Source: CBDDEC01 sp965226785 (GTDB lineage: Bacteria > Chloroflexota > Dehalococcoidia > UBA2979). From it: a stretch of DNA of 64,000 bases. The translations under genes and the position numbers were made by a program. The notes under the pieces were generated by a model. It was not told the DNA's origin. It ran no database searches and saw only the letters and a program-made list of their open reading frames with translations. Shown here in pieces: positions 25,922 through 35,024 of the stretch (positions are counted from its first letter, which is position 1; each line of letters begins with the position of its first letter). Location: positions 434,001 through 498,000 of the forward strand of contig CBDDEC010000004.1 of the NCBI GenBank assembly GCA_965226785.1, written 5' to 3'.

Positions 25922-27051
25922 CGAGCGGAACGACCGAGGCACGATCGCAGACCGAGTCGCCGAGTGCGGTGCAGGCGAAGCCACGCGCGGCGGGCGGTGT
26001 CGACTTCGACGAGACATCGCGACGCCTGCTCGAGCTGCTGCAGGAGGCGTTTCCCCTGGTTGAGCAGCCCTACGAGGCGCTCGGCTCGCAGCTTGGGCTG
26101 AGCGAGGCGGAGACGCTGCAGCGGCTCGCCGAGGCGCAGGACGCCGGTGTGATCCGCCAGATCTGCGCGATCTATGACACGAAAGCGCTGGGCTACTCCT
26201 CGGCGCTGGTGGCGATGCGAATGCCGGAGGACCGGCTGGTGGACGGCGCCGCAGTGATCAACGCGCATCCCGGCGTGTCCCACAACTACCGACGCAACCA
26301 CGACTTCAACATGTGGTTCACCGTGGCGATGCCGCCGGGCCACGACCTGGGAACCGTGATCGACCGGTTGCACGACCTCGCAGGCAGCGAGTCCACGCGT
26401 CCGATGCCGACGCTGAACTTGTTCAAGATTGGCGTGACGCTCGACATGACGGGCGACCGACCGCTCGATGCACGCGGGCTGCCCGAGTACACGCAGGCGC
26501 GGCGCGATGACGCCGCGGCGTTCGAGGTAGGCGAGACGGAGATCGCGTACATCCGCGCGACTCAGGGGCACCTGGCGCTGACGCCTCGGCCCTTCGACGC
26601 GGTCGCCGACGCACTGGGCTGGGATGTCGAGCGGGTGCTTGCCTTCGGGCAGTCGATGGCGGACCGGGGCTTCCTGCGACGTTTCGCCGGTATCCTCAAC
26701 CACCGCGCGGCTGGCTTCCGCGCCAACGGCATGGCGGTCTGGCGTGTGCCAGAGGAGCGTATCGAGGAGTTCGGTCAGTTCGTCGCGGGCTATCGCAACG
26801 TGACCCACTGCTACCAGCGGCCGACATACGAGGACTGGCCCTACAACGTCTTCTCGATGCTGCACCACCCGAAGGTGGCGGGCGTCGAGGCGGCGGCGGC
26901 GGCGATCGCCGAGGAGACCGGCATCGAGGACTACCAGGTGCTCTACTCCTCCACGGAGTTCAAGAAGGTGCGGCTGCCCTACTACGTGCCGGAGTACGAG
27001 GACTGGGAGGCGCGCTGCGAGGCCGTGGCGCGGGAGCGCGGTCTGCTGTGA
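25918..27051 (+). CDS. ahbA-ahbB: Siroheme decarboxylase, AhbA-AhbB fusion
   Basis: A 377-residue fusion of two Lrp/AsnC-like domains, each with a winged-helix segment and a RAM-like domain. Half one (about 30-185) has HNYRRNHDFNMWFTV; half two (about 190-370) has THCYQRPTYEDWPYNVFSMLH. These two motifs characterise AhbA and AhbB, which decarboxylate the C12 and C18 acetates of siroheme to 12,18-didecarboxysiroheme. The two are normally separate proteins forming a heterodimer, or related fused NirDL in heme d1 synthesis. No nirF/nirJ or cytochrome cd1 gene is nearby. It is coupled by ATGA to the AKR and by GTGA to hemQ, which points to heme b. The first 25 residues look disordered. Confidence 0.9.
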   Translation: MTSGTTEARSQTESPSAVQAKPRAAGGVDFDETSRRLLELLQEAFPLVEQPYEALGSQLGLSEAETLQRLAEAQDAGVIRQICAIYDTKALGYSSALVAMRMPEDRLVDGAAVINAHPGVSHNYRRNHDFNMWFTVAMPPGHDLGTVIDRLHDLAGSESTRPMPTLNLFKIGVTLDMTGDRPLDARGLPEYTQARRDDAAAFEVGETEIAYIRATQGHLALTPRPFDAVADALGWDVERVLAFGQSMADRGFLRRFAGILNHRAAGFRANGMAVWRVPEERIEEFGQFVAGYRNVTHCYQRPTYEDWPYNVFSMLHHPKVAGVEAAAAAIAEETGIEDYQVLYSSTEFKKVRLPYYVPEYEDWEARCEAVARERGLL

Positions 27052-27833
27052 CGGCCGTCGAACGCCCTGCGAGCGAACGAGCCGCGGCTGCGCCCTACGC
27101 ACACCGCGGCGGGGGCACGCTTCGAGGCGTGCAGTCCGTCAAGTTCAGCTTCTACCGCCTGAGCGACGATGCGCGCCGACTGCCGCACGAGGAGCGGCTC
27201 AGCCTCGATGCGGCGCTGCGAGAGCTGCTGCAGACCTCGGCGGCCGCGATGATCACGCGCACCTACTCGACGGTGGGAACCCGCGCGGATACCGACTTCC
27301 TCGTCTGGCAGGTCAACGACGACCTCGGCGCGATCATGGACTGGCACAGCGAGCTGCTGCGCTCGCCGCTGGCGGGAGCGCTCGAGCGGACGCACTCCTA
27401 CCTCTCGATGACGATGCGATCCGTCTACGAGAATCCGTTGCACCCGCCCGCCGAGAGCGCGACCAACCGTGAGCGTCTGCGCACAGACGGTGGCGACACC
27501 GAGTACCTCTTCGTCTACCCGATGGCGAAGACGCGCGATTGGTACAAGCTCGCGGCCGACGAGCGGCAGCGGATCATGGCCGAGCACATCGAGATCGGCC
27601 ACAAGCACCACTCGATCAAGATCAACACGACCTACTCGTACGGCCTCGACGACCAGGAGTTCGTCGTGGCGTTCGAGGGTGATGAGCCGGGCGAGTTCCT
27701 GGCGCTGGTCCGCGAGCTGCGCGACTCCGAGTCCTCGTCCTACACACTCTTCGACACGCCAATGTTCACGTGCCGGCGCATCGACGCCTCCGCGCTCGGC
27801 GAGCATCTCGGACTGACCGCGCCCGAGGCCTGA
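27048..27833 (+). CDS. hemQ: Coproheme decarboxylase (chlorite dismutase family)
   Basis: A 261-residue Cld-fold enzyme converting coproheme III to heme b. The YPMAKTRDWYKL segment carries Tyr157 and Lys161 positions conserved in HemQ; His185 in EIGHKHH is the predicted proximal haem ligand. There is no distal Arg context of true chlorite dismutases that I can see, so HemQ is preferred. The GTG start overlaps the ahbAB TGA. The first 28 residues are not conserved-looking. With ahbAB adjacent and no hemE, hemY/G or hemH in the window, coproheme may arise from siroheme rather than from coproporphyrin plus ferrochelatase. Confidence 0.92.
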   Translation: MTAVERPASERAAAAPYAHRGGGTLRGVQSVKFSFYRLSDDARRLPHEERLSLDAALRELLQTSAAAMITRTYSTVGTRADTDFLVWQVNDDLGAIMDWHSELLRSPLAGALERTHSYLSMTMRSVYENPLHPPAESATNRERLRTDGGDTEYLFVYPMAKTRDWYKLAADERQRIMAEHIEIGHKHHSIKINTTYSYGLDDQEFVVAFEGDEPGEFLALVRELRDSESSSYTLFDTPMFTCRRIDASALGEHLGLTAPEA

Positions 27834-27863
27834 CCGTCTTCAGCGGCCAGTGGGGTCGTCGCG

Positions 27864-28736
27864 CTAGCCGCCCTGCCGCGGCGGAAACTGCGGGATCTGC
27901 GGTACCGGGTTGCGCCGCTCGAGGATGTTCTCCATGCGGGTGCGGATCGAGTCATCGAAGTCGTCGTGCGTGAGGATGTAGAACTGCTCGTCGCGGATCG
28001 CGGCGAGGACCTTGTCTGCGACCTCCGAGGGCGGGATGCCGAGCTCGCCGATGCGCTCGATGCTCTCGGCCCACTGCGCCTCGAGCGCCGCGTCGTCAGG
28101 GCGCTCGTCCCAGAGGTCGTCGGGCCGGTTCCTCGATGACGCGCCGATCTTGGTGGCGACGAAGCCGGGGCAGAGGACGTGCGCCTGCACGGGCGAGTTG
28201 CGCATCGTCAGCTGCAGGTGCAACGCCTCCGAGGCGCGGACGACCGCGTGCTTGGTGACGCTGTAGATATCCATCATGCCGCCGGTGAGCCCGGCGACGG
28301 AGCCAGTGTTCACGACCGCGGCGGGCTCGTCCTGCTCGATCATGATGGGGACGAACGTCTTGATGCCGTAGACGACACCCCACCAGTTCACGCCGAAGGT
28401 CCAGTTCCAGTCGTTCAGTGAGCGCTCCCAGATCGTCTCGCCCAGGCCGCCTCCACCCACGCCGGCGTTGTTGCAGAGGATGTGCACGCCGCCGAACTCG
28501 TCGAGCGTTCGCTGCGCCAGGTCCTGCACGGATTCGTAGCTCGAAGTGTCGGCGCGGACGCCGATGACATCACGCTCCTGTTGCCGCAGCTCAGCGACCG
28601 CTGCCTCGAGGGCCGGCTCCTCGATGTCCGCGAGCACCACTTTCATGCCCTCGGCGGCGAAGCGGTCGGCCATCGCTCGGCCGATCCCGCTCGCTGCGCC
28701 GGTCACGACTGCCACTTTGCCCTCGAAGTCCTGCAT
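27864..28736 (-). CDS. SDR-family oxidoreductase
   Basis: A 290-residue classical SDR: TGAASGIG (12-19), NNAG (89-92), Ser146 and YxxxK at Tyr158/Lys162. Its long C-terminal tail (AIRDEQFYILTH then RMENILERRNPVP) matches the SDR at 4625-5491, so the two are paralogues. It converges on hemQ with a 30-bp gap and is divergent from the MBL-fold gene, hence a single-gene transcript. Substrate unknown. Confidence 0.85.
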   Translation of the reverse strand: MQDFEGKVAVVTGAASGIGRAMADRFAAEGMKVVLADIEEPALEAAVAELRQQERDVIGVRADTSSYESVQDLAQRTLDEFGGVHILCNNAGVGGGGLGETIWERSLNDWNWTFGVNWWGVVYGIKTFVPIMIEQDEPAAVVNTGSVAGLTGGMMDIYSVTKHAVVRASEALHLQLTMRNSPVQAHVLCPGFVATKIGASSRNRPDDLWDERPDDAALEAQWAESIERIGELGIPPSEVADKVLAAIRDEQFYILTHDDFDDSIRTRMENILERRNPVPQIPQFPPRQGG

Positions 28737-28868
28737 CTGCGCCCGCCTTTCCGTGCGCGCGGCACGGTCGCACAGATCGAGGGCGCGTCACAACAGTCGT
28801 GCCAACATCGGCGGGCGGCCGCTGGCTATGATGCGCGGACCTCGAGGAGCGAACGAAGGAGGTCGCCG

Positions 28869-29639
28869 ATGCCGAAGATCACGATGCTGCTGCCGGGCGC
28901 GCCGCTGGGGTCCGACTCGGGCGCCGTGGCGTTCTGCAGCGTGTTTCTCATCGAAGGCGACGGGCGGCGCGTGCTGTTCGACTCGGCACACGTGGGGCGT
29001 CGCCAGCAGCTGAAGGCGGCCCTCGCCGCGCTCGACCTGACGCCCGAAGACATCGACGCGCAATTCCTCTCGCATGCGCACTGGGACCACGTGCAGAACG
29101 CGGACGTCTTCCTGGACGCGCCGATGCTGATTCACCGCGACGAGTACCGCTACGCACACCAGCCGCACCACAACGACTGGGCGACGCCGGCGTGGACCGG
29201 CGCGATCCTCGACATGTGCACGATCGAGGAGGTGGGCGAGGGGGCCGAGTTGATGACGGGCTGCCGCGTGCTTGATCTGCCGGGGCACTCGCCGGGGTCG
29301 ATCGGCCTCGAGGTCGAGACGGACGACGGCGTCTGCATCCTCACGGGGGACGCCGTGCACAGTGCTGCGGTGGCGATCGCCGGCGAGAGCTCGCTCGTGT
29401 TCTGGAACGCCGAGCAAGCGGACGCTTCGGTGAAGCGCGTCGCGGCGGCGTCGAGGGACGATGGCGCGCTGGTCTACCCGGGCCACGACTCGCCGTTCCG
29501 CATCCGTGACGGCGAGGTGGACTACCTCGAGCATCCCAAGATCATCGTCACCACGCGTCCGTGGATGACGATCGTCGAGAACCCGACGCCGGGCCCGCGC
29601 TGGGTGATGCCGGGCATCGAGGACCAGCGGCTCGCGTGA
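28869..29639 (+). CDS. MBL-fold metallohydrolase
   Basis: A 256-residue metallo-beta-lactamase-fold hydrolase with the binuclear zinc motif HAHWDH at residues 69-74, GHSPGS, a later TGDAVH aspartate and YPGHDSPF. This set resembles lactonase-like (AHL-lactonase) members. Start chosen at MPKITMLLPG behind GGAGG. A TATGAT -10-like hexamer lies at 28827-28832. It precedes the CoA-transferase gene by 104 bp. Lactone or thioester hydrolysis is possible; substrate not determined. Confidence 0.85.
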   Translation: MPKITMLLPGAPLGSDSGAVAFCSVFLIEGDGRRVLFDSAHVGRRQQLKAALAALDLTPEDIDAQFLSHAHWDHVQNADVFLDAPMLIHRDEYRYAHQPHHNDWATPAWTGAILDMCTIEEVGEGAELMTGCRVLDLPGHSPGSIGLEVETDDGVCILTGDAVHSAAVAIAGESSLVFWNAEQADASVKRVAAASRDDGALVYPGHDSPFRIRDGEVDYLEHPKIIVTTRPWMTIVENPTPGPRWVMPGIEDQRLA

Positions 29640-29709
29640 CGCCGAGGCCGGGATAGGCGTGCCGCCGAGGTCGGTTGGCGCGCTCCTCGGCATGTGCGAT
29701 CGTCTGTCG

Positions 29710-29723
29710 GCGGGCTAGCCCGC
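29710..29723. repeat. 14-bp perfect palindrome
   Basis: GCGGGCTAGCCCGC lies 20 bp upstream of the CoA-transferase start. It may be an operator for the downstream catabolic operon or the loop-less remnant of a terminator for the MBL gene. Confidence 0.4.
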
Positions 29724-29743
29724 GTGACGGAAAGGGAACCACC

Positions 29744-30940
29744 ATGGGCGAGGTGCGACTCCCCCTCGAAGGGCTGCGGGTGCTCGACCTGACACGCGCC
29801 CGTGCGGGACCGACGGCGGCCCGACAGCTCGCCGACTGGGGCGCCGAGGTCGTGAAAATCGAGGAGCCGCCCGACCCGACCTCGACGGTCGAGGCGATCA
29901 CGGGCGCGCGGCACGGGCCGGACTTCCAGAACCTCCATCGCAACAAGCGCTCACTCACGCTCAACCTGAAGCACGACGCCGGTCGCGAGGTGTTCATCCG
30001 TCTGGCGACGGACGCGGATGTGATCGTCGAGAACTACCGGCCGGGCGTGAAGCATCGCCTGGGCGTGGATTACGAGGCCGTGCGGGCGGTGAACCCTCGC
30101 ATCATCTACGGCAGCATCTCCGGCTTCGGCCAGAGCGGGCCGTACCGCGACCGTCCCGGCGTCGATCAGATCGCGCAGGGGATGGGCGGGCTGATGTCGA
30201 TCACGGGCCTGCCCGGCCAGGGGCCGGTGCGCGTCGGCATTCCGATTGCCGATTTGACGGCTGGCATGTACCTCGCACAGGGCATCCTGCTCGCGCTGAT
30301 CGAGCGCGAGCGGTCGGGCGAGGGGCAGTGGGTGCACACGTCGCTGCTCGAGGCGCAGATCGCGATGCTCGACTTCCAGGCGGCGCGCTGGCTGATCGGC
30401 CACGAGCGGCCGCCACAGGCCGGAAACAACCACCCGACGGGCATCCCGACGGGGGTGTTCCAGACCTCGGACGGTCACATCAATATCGCCGCGTCGGGCG
30501 GGGCGCTCTATGTGCGGATGTGCAACGCGATCGGGGCGCCGGAGCTGATCGAACACGAGGACTACAAGACGGGCGGCGCGCGCTACCGCAACCGCGATGC
30601 ACTCAACGCCGAGATCGAGGCGAAGACGGTGGCGAAGACCAGCGCAGAGTGGGTCGATCTGCTGAACGAGGCCGGCGTCCCGTGCGGTCCGATCAATTAC
30701 GTCGACGAGACGCTCGAGGATCCGCAGGTTAAACACCTCGGCATCGCGACGCCGGTTGAGAGCGACGCGCTGGGGCGCATCGAGGTCGTTGGCCAGGCCG
30801 TGCACCTCGAGCGGACGCCGCAGCCTTCGGAGATGCGCCGTGCGACGCCGGAGATCGGCGAACATAGCGACGAGGTGCTCGGCGAGGCGGGGTTCAGCGC
30901 CGAGGAGATTGCGGCGCTGCGTGAGTCGGCGACGATTTAG
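29744..30940 (+). CDS. CaiB/BaiF family III CoA-transferase
   Basis: A 398-residue CoA-transferase moving CoA between an acyl-CoA donor and a carboxylic acid, or an acyl-CoA racemase. N-terminal LRVLDLTRARAGPTAARQLADWGAEVVKIE, the VENYRPGVKHRLGVDY segment, ISGFGQSGPY and the catalytic Asp170 in IPIADLTAGMY are visible. Start ATG sits behind GAAAGGGA. The enoyl-CoA hydratase gene follows after 32 bp, then a second CoA-transferase; a carboxylate-activating and beta-oxidising pathway is inferred. Confidence 0.9.
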   Translation: MGEVRLPLEGLRVLDLTRARAGPTAARQLADWGAEVVKIEEPPDPTSTVEAITGARHGPDFQNLHRNKRSLTLNLKHDAGREVFIRLATDADVIVENYRPGVKHRLGVDYEAVRAVNPRIIYGSISGFGQSGPYRDRPGVDQIAQGMGGLMSITGLPGQGPVRVGIPIADLTAGMYLAQGILLALIERERSGEGQWVHTSLLEAQIAMLDFQAARWLIGHERPPQAGNNHPTGIPTGVFQTSDGHINIAASGGALYVRMCNAIGAPELIEHEDYKTGGARYRNRDALNAEIEAKTVAKTSAEWVDLLNEAGVPCGPINYVDETLEDPQVKHLGIATPVESDALGRIEVVGQAVHLERTPQPSEMRRATPEIGEHSDEVLGEAGFSAEEIAALRESATI

Positions 30941-30972
30941 CGACGCCTGGAGCGTCCTCGAGAGGGCATCAC

Positions 30973-31776
30973 GTGGAGGAACTGCAACTCCAGACGCAGA
31001 AGATGATCGGCCGCAAGGGCGACGGCATCGGTTGGATGATCTTTAACCACCCTGAGCGTCGGAACGCGATGTCGATCGAGATGAACCGGGCGATCCCGGA
31101 GATCCTCCACGACTTCCGCGACGACCCCGAGGTGCGCGTGGTCGTCCTCGCCGGGGCGGGCGGCAAGGCGTTCGTCTCGGGAGCTGACATCTCTGAGTTT
31201 GACTCGCGGCGCGCGTCGCCGGAGGCGATCGCCGAGTACGACGCGATCGGAGCGGCTGCCGGGCGCGCCTACGGCGAGCTCGACAAGCCGATGATCGCGA
31301 TGATCGATGGCTTCTGCATGGGCGGTGGGCTGCTGACGGCGCTCCGCGCCGACCTCCGCATCGCGAGCGAGGGGTCGCGGTTCGGCGTTCCCGCTGTGCG
31401 GCTCGGCCTTGGCTACGGGTACTCCTCGACGAAGACGATCGTCGATCTCGTGGGGCCGGGCAATGCTCGCGAGATCTTGCTCACCGGCGGTCAGTTCGAC
31501 GCACCGCGAGCCCTCGACATGGGGCTGATCAACCGCGTCGTGCCGCAGGAGGAGCTGAAGTCGACCGTCGAGGAGCTGGCGGCCACGATCGCGAGCAACG
31601 CGCCGCTGACGGTGCGCCTCGTTCGGGCCTCGATCGCCGAGGCGCTGCGGTCGCCGGAGCAGCGGGATCCGGACGCCATCCAGGCGATGGTTGACGCTTG
31701 CTTCGCGAGCGAGGACTACGGCGAGGGGCGTCGCGCGTTCGCAGAGAAGCGCCAGCCCAACTTCAACGGACGTTAG
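30973..31776 (+). CDS. Enoyl-CoA hydratase/isomerase family protein
   Basis: A 267-residue crotonase-fold enzyme. HPERRNAMS begins the fold, SGADISEF and DGFCMGGG(L) form the oxyanion-hole loops, and FAEKRQPNFNGR is a typical C-terminus. GTG start at 30973. The catalytic glutamates of true hydratases are not clearly both present, so hydratase versus another crotonase reaction is open. It lies between two CoA-transferases in one operon, with 2 bp to the next gene. Confidence 0.88.
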   Translation: MEELQLQTQKMIGRKGDGIGWMIFNHPERRNAMSIEMNRAIPEILHDFRDDPEVRVVVLAGAGGKAFVSGADISEFDSRRASPEAIAEYDAIGAAAGRAYGELDKPMIAMIDGFCMGGGLLTALRADLRIASEGSRFGVPAVRLGLGYGYSSTKTIVDLVGPGNAREILLTGGQFDAPRALDMGLINRVVPQEELKSTVEELAATIASNAPLTVRLVRASIAEALRSPEQRDPDAIQAMVDACFASEDYGEGRRAFAEKRQPNFNGR

Positions 31777-31778
31777 CG

Positions 31779-33044
31779 ATGCCCTCGACGGCCGCGCCCA
31801 AGGAGCGCCCGCCGCTCGACCGCCGCGGGCCGCTGATGGGCCTGCGGGTGCTCGACCTGACCTGGGTGCTGTCAGGACCGTTCGCCACGCTGACGCTCGC
31901 GGACCTCGGGGCGGACGTCGTCAAGTGCGAGCGTCCGCCGTACGGCGACGTGTCCCGCACGACGGGGCCCATCATCGACGGCGAGTCCGGGTACTTCTTC
32001 TCGGTGAACCGGGGCAAGCGCTCAATCTCGATCGACCTCAAAGCCGAGGAGGGGCGCGACCTCTTCAAACAGCTCGTCGTCGAGTTCGATGTGGTGGTCG
32101 AGAACTTCCGGCCCGGCGTCATGGCTGCCCTCGGGCTCGGCTACGACGCGCTGTCCGAGGTCAATCCGCGGCTGATCTACTGCGCCATCTCCGGCTACGG
32201 GCAGACCGGACCGATGCGCGACCAGCCCGCTCTCGACGTGGTGGTGCAGGGCGCTGGTGGGGTGATGTCGGTGACCGGCGCGCCCGATGGGCCGCCGGCG
32301 CGGCCCGGCCTGTCGCTGGCCGACATCTCAGCGGGGCTGTACGGCGCGATCGGTATCCTCGCCGCGCTGCGCGAGCGTGAGAACTCGGGCCTCGGTCAGT
32401 TCGTGGATGTCTCCATGCTCGACTGCCAGATCGCGATCCAGGAGAACGCGCTGATGCGCTACCACCTGACGGGTGAACCGCCGCAGGCGCTTGGCACGCG
32501 CCACCCGACGGCGGTGCCGTTCCAGGCGTTCCAGACGGCGGACGGCTACCTTGTGATCGCGCTGGCATGGAGTGTGCCGAACCAGTGGCACCTGCTCTGC
32601 GCCGAGCTCGGCGTCGTCGAGATCGCGGACGACGAGCGGTTCGCGACGGCGGCGGCGCGCTCGAGGAACCATGGCGAACTCGAACCGCTGCTGGGGGCCG
32701 CGTTCCTGGAGCGGACGACCGAGGCGTGGCTGACGCCGCTGCAGGAGTACGGCATCCCGTGCGGCCCCCTGAACACGATCCCACAGGCCGCGGCCCTACC
32801 GCAGATCGCCGAGCGCGAGATGCTCGTACCTACTGAGCACCGCACCTTCGGCGAGGTGCCCCTGCCGAACACGCCGGTCAAGCTCTCACGCACGCCCGGC
32901 GGCATCGCTGGCACGTCGCCGGACATGGGCGAGCACAGTCGCGAGGTCCTCGCGGAGCTGCTGGGCCTCGATGCGGCCGCGATCGAGGACCTGATCGAAC
33001 GCGGGCTGGTGGCGGAGGAGCGGCCGGAGGTCGACCTCGGCTGA
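31779..33044 (+). CDS. CaiB/BaiF family III CoA-transferase
   Basis: A 421-residue CoA-transferase with LRVLDLTWVLSGPFATLTLADLGADVVKCE, VENFRPGVMAALGLGYD, ISGYGQTGP and catalytic Asp182 in LSLADISAG. A 20-residue Pro/Arg-rich extension precedes the usual start. It begins 2 bp after the enoyl-CoA hydratase stop and is followed by a DUF6282-like gene after 23 bp. Together with the gene at 29744 it may form substrate-specific isofunctional transferases of one route. Confidence 0.9.
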   Translation: MPSTAAPKERPPLDRRGPLMGLRVLDLTWVLSGPFATLTLADLGADVVKCERPPYGDVSRTTGPIIDGESGYFFSVNRGKRSISIDLKAEEGRDLFKQLVVEFDVVVENFRPGVMAALGLGYDALSEVNPRLIYCAISGYGQTGPMRDQPALDVVVQGAGGVMSVTGAPDGPPARPGLSLADISAGLYGAIGILAALRERENSGLGQFVDVSMLDCQIAIQENALMRYHLTGEPPQALGTRHPTAVPFQAFQTADGYLVIALAWSVPNQWHLLCAELGVVEIADDERFATAAARSRNHGELEPLLGAAFLERTTEAWLTPLQEYGIPCGPLNTIPQAAALPQIAEREMLVPTEHRTFGEVPLPNTPVKLSRTPGGIAGTSPDMGEHSREVLAELLGLDAAAIEDLIERGLVAEERPEVDLG

Positions 33045-33067
33045 CCGAGAGAACGAGGGGGGCGGAC

Positions 33068-33922
33068 ATGCCGGAGCCGTACAGCGAGCGCGCGGCGGTG
33101 ATCCTCAAGGGCGCGGTTGACCTGCACGTCCACACTGGGCCGGATCCCTATGCCGACCGGCGCATGGACGCACGGGAGCTGGTCGAGGACGCGCGCAAGC
33201 ATGGCCTGGGTGGGGTGGTGCTCAAGAGCCACGAGTACAACACGCAGCCGCTGGCTTGGCTGCTCAACGAGCTGTACGACGACATCGATGTGTACGGCGG
33301 CGTGTCGCTGGACCACGGCATGGGCGGCCTCAACCCGGAGGCGGTGCGTGTGGCGATGCGCATCGGTACGCGCTTCGTCTGGTTCCCGACGTTCGATGCG
33401 GCGCATTGGCGCGGCTACCGACCCCAGCAGTTCAACAGCCTGCAGCCACCGATCCGAGTGCTCGAGGAGGGCCTGACGCTGCGCGCTGACGTGCACGCGA
33501 TCCTCGACGAGCTGGCGGAGCACGACGGGGTGCTGGCGACCGGGCACCTCTCGACGGAGGAGACGCTGGCGCTCGTCTGGGCCGCACGCGACCGCGACAT
33601 CCGCACGATCGTGACGCATGCGTCGTTCTGGATCCCGACGGAGGCGCAGAAGGAGATGGCCGACCTCGGCGCGTACATCGAGCACGTGGGCGGGCTCGCC
33701 TTACGCGACGGCGGCGACGAGGCGTTCGCCACGATCGTCGAGCAGACGCGCGCCGTCGGGCCGCAGCACGTCGTGATCTCGACCGACCTCGGCCAGGCCG
33801 CGAACCCGCCGCCGCCCGAGGGCTTCGGCGTGGTGATCGACCGGCTGCTCGATGCCGGCTTCAGCGACGACGAGGTGGCGACGATGGTGCGGACGAACCC
33901 TCGGACGATCGTCGACGACTGA
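33068..33922 (+). CDS. DUF6282-like metal-dependent hydrolase
   Basis: A 284-residue TIM-barrel-like protein. KGAVDLHVHTGPDP near residue 16 has the HxH metal pair of amidohydrolase/PHP-like enzymes; later KSHEYN, VSLDHGMGG, ATGHLS, VTHASF and STDLGQ supply further His/Asp ligands in order around a barrel. I recognise the family as DUF6282-like, without a known substrate. The start is an ATG behind a GAGGGGG site. As the fourth gene of the CoA operon it could hydrolyse a cyclic or amide intermediate. Confidence 0.8.
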   Translation: MPEPYSERAAVILKGAVDLHVHTGPDPYADRRMDARELVEDARKHGLGGVVLKSHEYNTQPLAWLLNELYDDIDVYGGVSLDHGMGGLNPEAVRVAMRIGTRFVWFPTFDAAHWRGYRPQQFNSLQPPIRVLEEGLTLRADVHAILDELAEHDGVLATGHLSTEETLALVWAARDRDIRTIVTHASFWIPTEAQKEMADLGAYIEHVGGLALRDGGDEAFATIVEQTRAVGPQHVVISTDLGQAANPPPPEGFGVVIDRLLDAGFSDDEVATMVRTNPRTIVDD

Positions 33923-33944
33923 CAGCGCCCGGCGGAAGCGGGCG

Positions 33945-35024
33945 CTAGGTGAAGGTGAAGCTCAGGCCAAGGCGCTCCTCGGTCTCTCGGAACCAGCCGA
34001 TCACCTCGGAGTGGTAGGGAATGCCGTCGGCGAGCCGGCGACGCTCCTCCTCGGCCTCGAGCTGGCCTGGGTAGACGACGCGCTCGTGCCCGGGCGCGGG
34101 CGGCGTCTCGGCGAGGCCGCGGAGCATGTCGTCCATCTGCGCCTTGAACGTCTCGACATCCGCGAACGCCTCGATGCGGTAGGCCATGAGGTGGAAGGCT
34201 GGTTCGAGGGCTATGAAGCCGGGGCCGATGCCGGAGAACATGCCGGTCAGGATGTCGATCACGGCGGCGAGGCCGTAGCCCTTGTGCGAACCCAGCTCAC
34301 GCGTGCTGCCGAGGGGGAGCAGGTAGTACTTGTCGGGGAGTTCGGCCAACTCCTCCATGATCGGCGTGCCGTCGGTCGATGCGATCCAGCCGGGGGCAAT
34401 CGGCGCTCCGACCCGCTTCGCCAGGCGCATCTTGTTCTGCGCCACCTGGGTCGTGCCGACATCGAAGACGAACGGCGCCATCGTCGCCGCGGGCGCCGCC
34501 CAGGCGATGGGGTTGGTGCCGAAGCGTGGCTCGGCGGCAAAGGTCGGCACCATGGAGAGCAGTCCGCTGGCCGACATCGCCACGCCGACCATGTCGTGTT
34601 CGAGGGCGAGCATGGCGTGGTAGCCGGCGCCGCCCATGTGGCCGACGTTGTGTACCGTCGCGGCGCCGATCCCGTGCTCGTTGGCGCGCTCGATCGCCAT
34701 CGCCATCGCCTGCGGCGCGATGTGCAGCCCGAGGCCGCCGTCGCCGTCGATGCGGACGGCGGCGTCGCGCTCGCGCTCGACACGCAGCTCCGGTGTCGGG
34801 TTCTGCCGGCCCGCCTCATACCTCGCGACGTAGGTGCGGAGCATGTTGGAGACGCCGTGCGTCTCCACGCCGCGGAGGTCGTTGAACATCAGCACGTCGG
34901 CGGCCTGCACGACATCCTCGGGCCGCAGTCCCATGGCTCCGAAGATCTGCTCGGTCGCGTCGCGCATCTCCTCGACGTCGACGATGATCTGGTCGGCCTC
35001 GGGGACCTTGAAGCGCTCAAGCAT
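33945..35024 (-). CDS. Ldh-family (malate/L-lactate-type) NAD(P)-dependent dehydrogenase
   Basis: A 359-residue 2-hydroxyacid dehydrogenase of the LDH2/MDH2 (YlbC/ComC) fold, distinct from Rossmann lactate dehydrogenases. DLRGVETHGVSNM near residue 52, the HNVGHMGGAGYHAM segment, FGTNPIAWAAP and GSHKGYGLAAVIDILTGMFSG are family signatures. Start at MLERFKV; upstream in-frame codons are low complexity. It converges on the DUF6282 gene and is divergent from the third CoA-transferase, which may share its regulation. Confidence 0.9.
   Translation of the reverse strand: MLERFKVPEADQIIVDVEEMRDATEQIFGAMGLRPEDVVQAADVLMFNDLRGVETHGVSNMLRTYVARYEAGRQNPTPELRVERERDAAVRIDGDGGLGLHIAPQAMAMAIERANEHGIGAATVHNVGHMGGAGYHAMLALEHDMVGVAMSASGLLSMVPTFAAEPRFGTNPIAWAAPAATMAPFVFDVGTTQVAQNKMRLAKRVGAPIAPGWIASTDGTPIMEELAELPDKYYLLPLGSTRELGSHKGYGLAAVIDILTGMFSGIGPGFIALEPAFHLMAYRIEAFADVETFKAQMDDMLRGLAETPPAPGHERVVYPGQLEAEEERRRLADGIPYHSEVIGWFRETEERLGLSFTFT

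Noticed and set aside
27048..27833. Chlorite dismutase
   Set aside because: Same fold, but the YPMAKTRDWY motif and linkage to ahbAB favour HemQ; no perchlorate genes are present.
28482..28868. Long N-terminal extension of the MBL-fold protein
   Set aside because: Lies antisense to the SDR start and promoter; the ATG at 28869 has GGAGG and matches the usual family start.
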